Of a DNA stretch of 64,000 nucleotides, positions 63,901 through 64,000 are shown piece after piece. Every line of letters starts with the position of its first letter. The stretch's first letter is position 1. The notes under the pieces are model-generated. The model searched no databases and was not told where the DNA came from. It saw nothing but the letters and a program-made list of their open reading frames with translations. The stretch lies in the NCBI GenBank assembly GCA_963678705.1, contig OY783207.1:5642001-5706000 (forward strand). The letters are read 5' to 3'. A program made the translations under genes and the position numbers. The stretch comes from Panorpa germanica. Its lineage: Eukaryota; Arthropoda; Insecta; Mecoptera; Panorpidae.

Positions 63901-64000
63901 ATGTCATATTCGATGTAAAAGCTTAAACTTATTATTACAATATCTCAATGCAGAATTCTCGTTTTGCAAAAATGGTTCATCCGCCTAAAGCATTGTTTCG
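60999..64000. other. Non-coding AT-rich DNA
   Basis: No gene is recognised. The short + frames at 61642, 61950 and 62207 have no recognisable domains, and no donor or acceptor pair supports them. No CELF RRM exon is present before the end of the window. Confidence 0.55.

Noticed and set aside
1..64000. CRISPR array, bacterial operon or phage-like module
   Set aside because: No regularly spaced direct repeats, no Shine-Dalgarno-led gene series, and no long open frames. The sequence is eukaryotic in character.

Overview
The window looks like nuclear DNA of an arthropod, most likely an insect. It is strongly A+T-rich (about 70% by eye) and almost empty of long open frames. It has ordinary GT-AG splice signals, many short non-autonomous DNA-transposon remnants, TA/T/GA microsatellites, and one exon that is clearly insect-like in protein sequence. 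The order of insect cannot be fixed from this sequence. There are no bacterial-style operons, CRISPR arrays, rRNAs or convincing tRNAs.

The one secure gene feature is a 200-base exon at 27052-27251 on the + strand. It carries the first half of RRM1 of a CELF/Bruno (arrest-type) RNA-binding protein and is bounded by a T-rich acceptor ending in CAG and a consensus donor GTAAGT. The intron after it splits the glycine codon just before RNP1, so the rest of RRM1 must lie beyond the window or in undetected exons. About 27 kb to the left and 37 kb to the right hold no second recognisable CELF exon. The window is therefore best read as one exon inside a gene with very large introns, or its first coding exon with a long upstream region.

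Weaker gene-like signals are reported with low confidence. They are a G+C-rich open stretch at 14678-14848 (+), a both-strand-open patch near 19.7-19.9 kb, a promoter/first-exon-like stretch at 36.0-36.23 kb (CTCF-like motif, TCAGT initiators, short open frame running into GTAAGT), a G+C-richer patch at 37.62-37.88 kb, and another possible 5' exon at 55.19-55.41 kb.

The rest is non-coding DNA with repeats. Three or four elements have target duplications or clear terminal inverted repeats: 1447-1541 and 39723-39833 (same hairpin family), 45984-46355 (TAA duplication) and 57751-58004 (TTA duplication). Two more have inverted ends with less certain boundaries (33181-33716 and 60371-60998). A dispersed family, called R1 here, occurs four times (3.50, 26.26, 31.03 and 53.92 kb), and one copy has grown an 11-bp tandem array. 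A second family, R2, occurs at 6.8-7.1 kb and inverted at 16.6-16.8 kb. A 37-bp-stem hairpin at 19261-19340 is miRNA-precursor-like in shape. Long pyrimidine-rich tracts and short G-rich blocks recur across the window.
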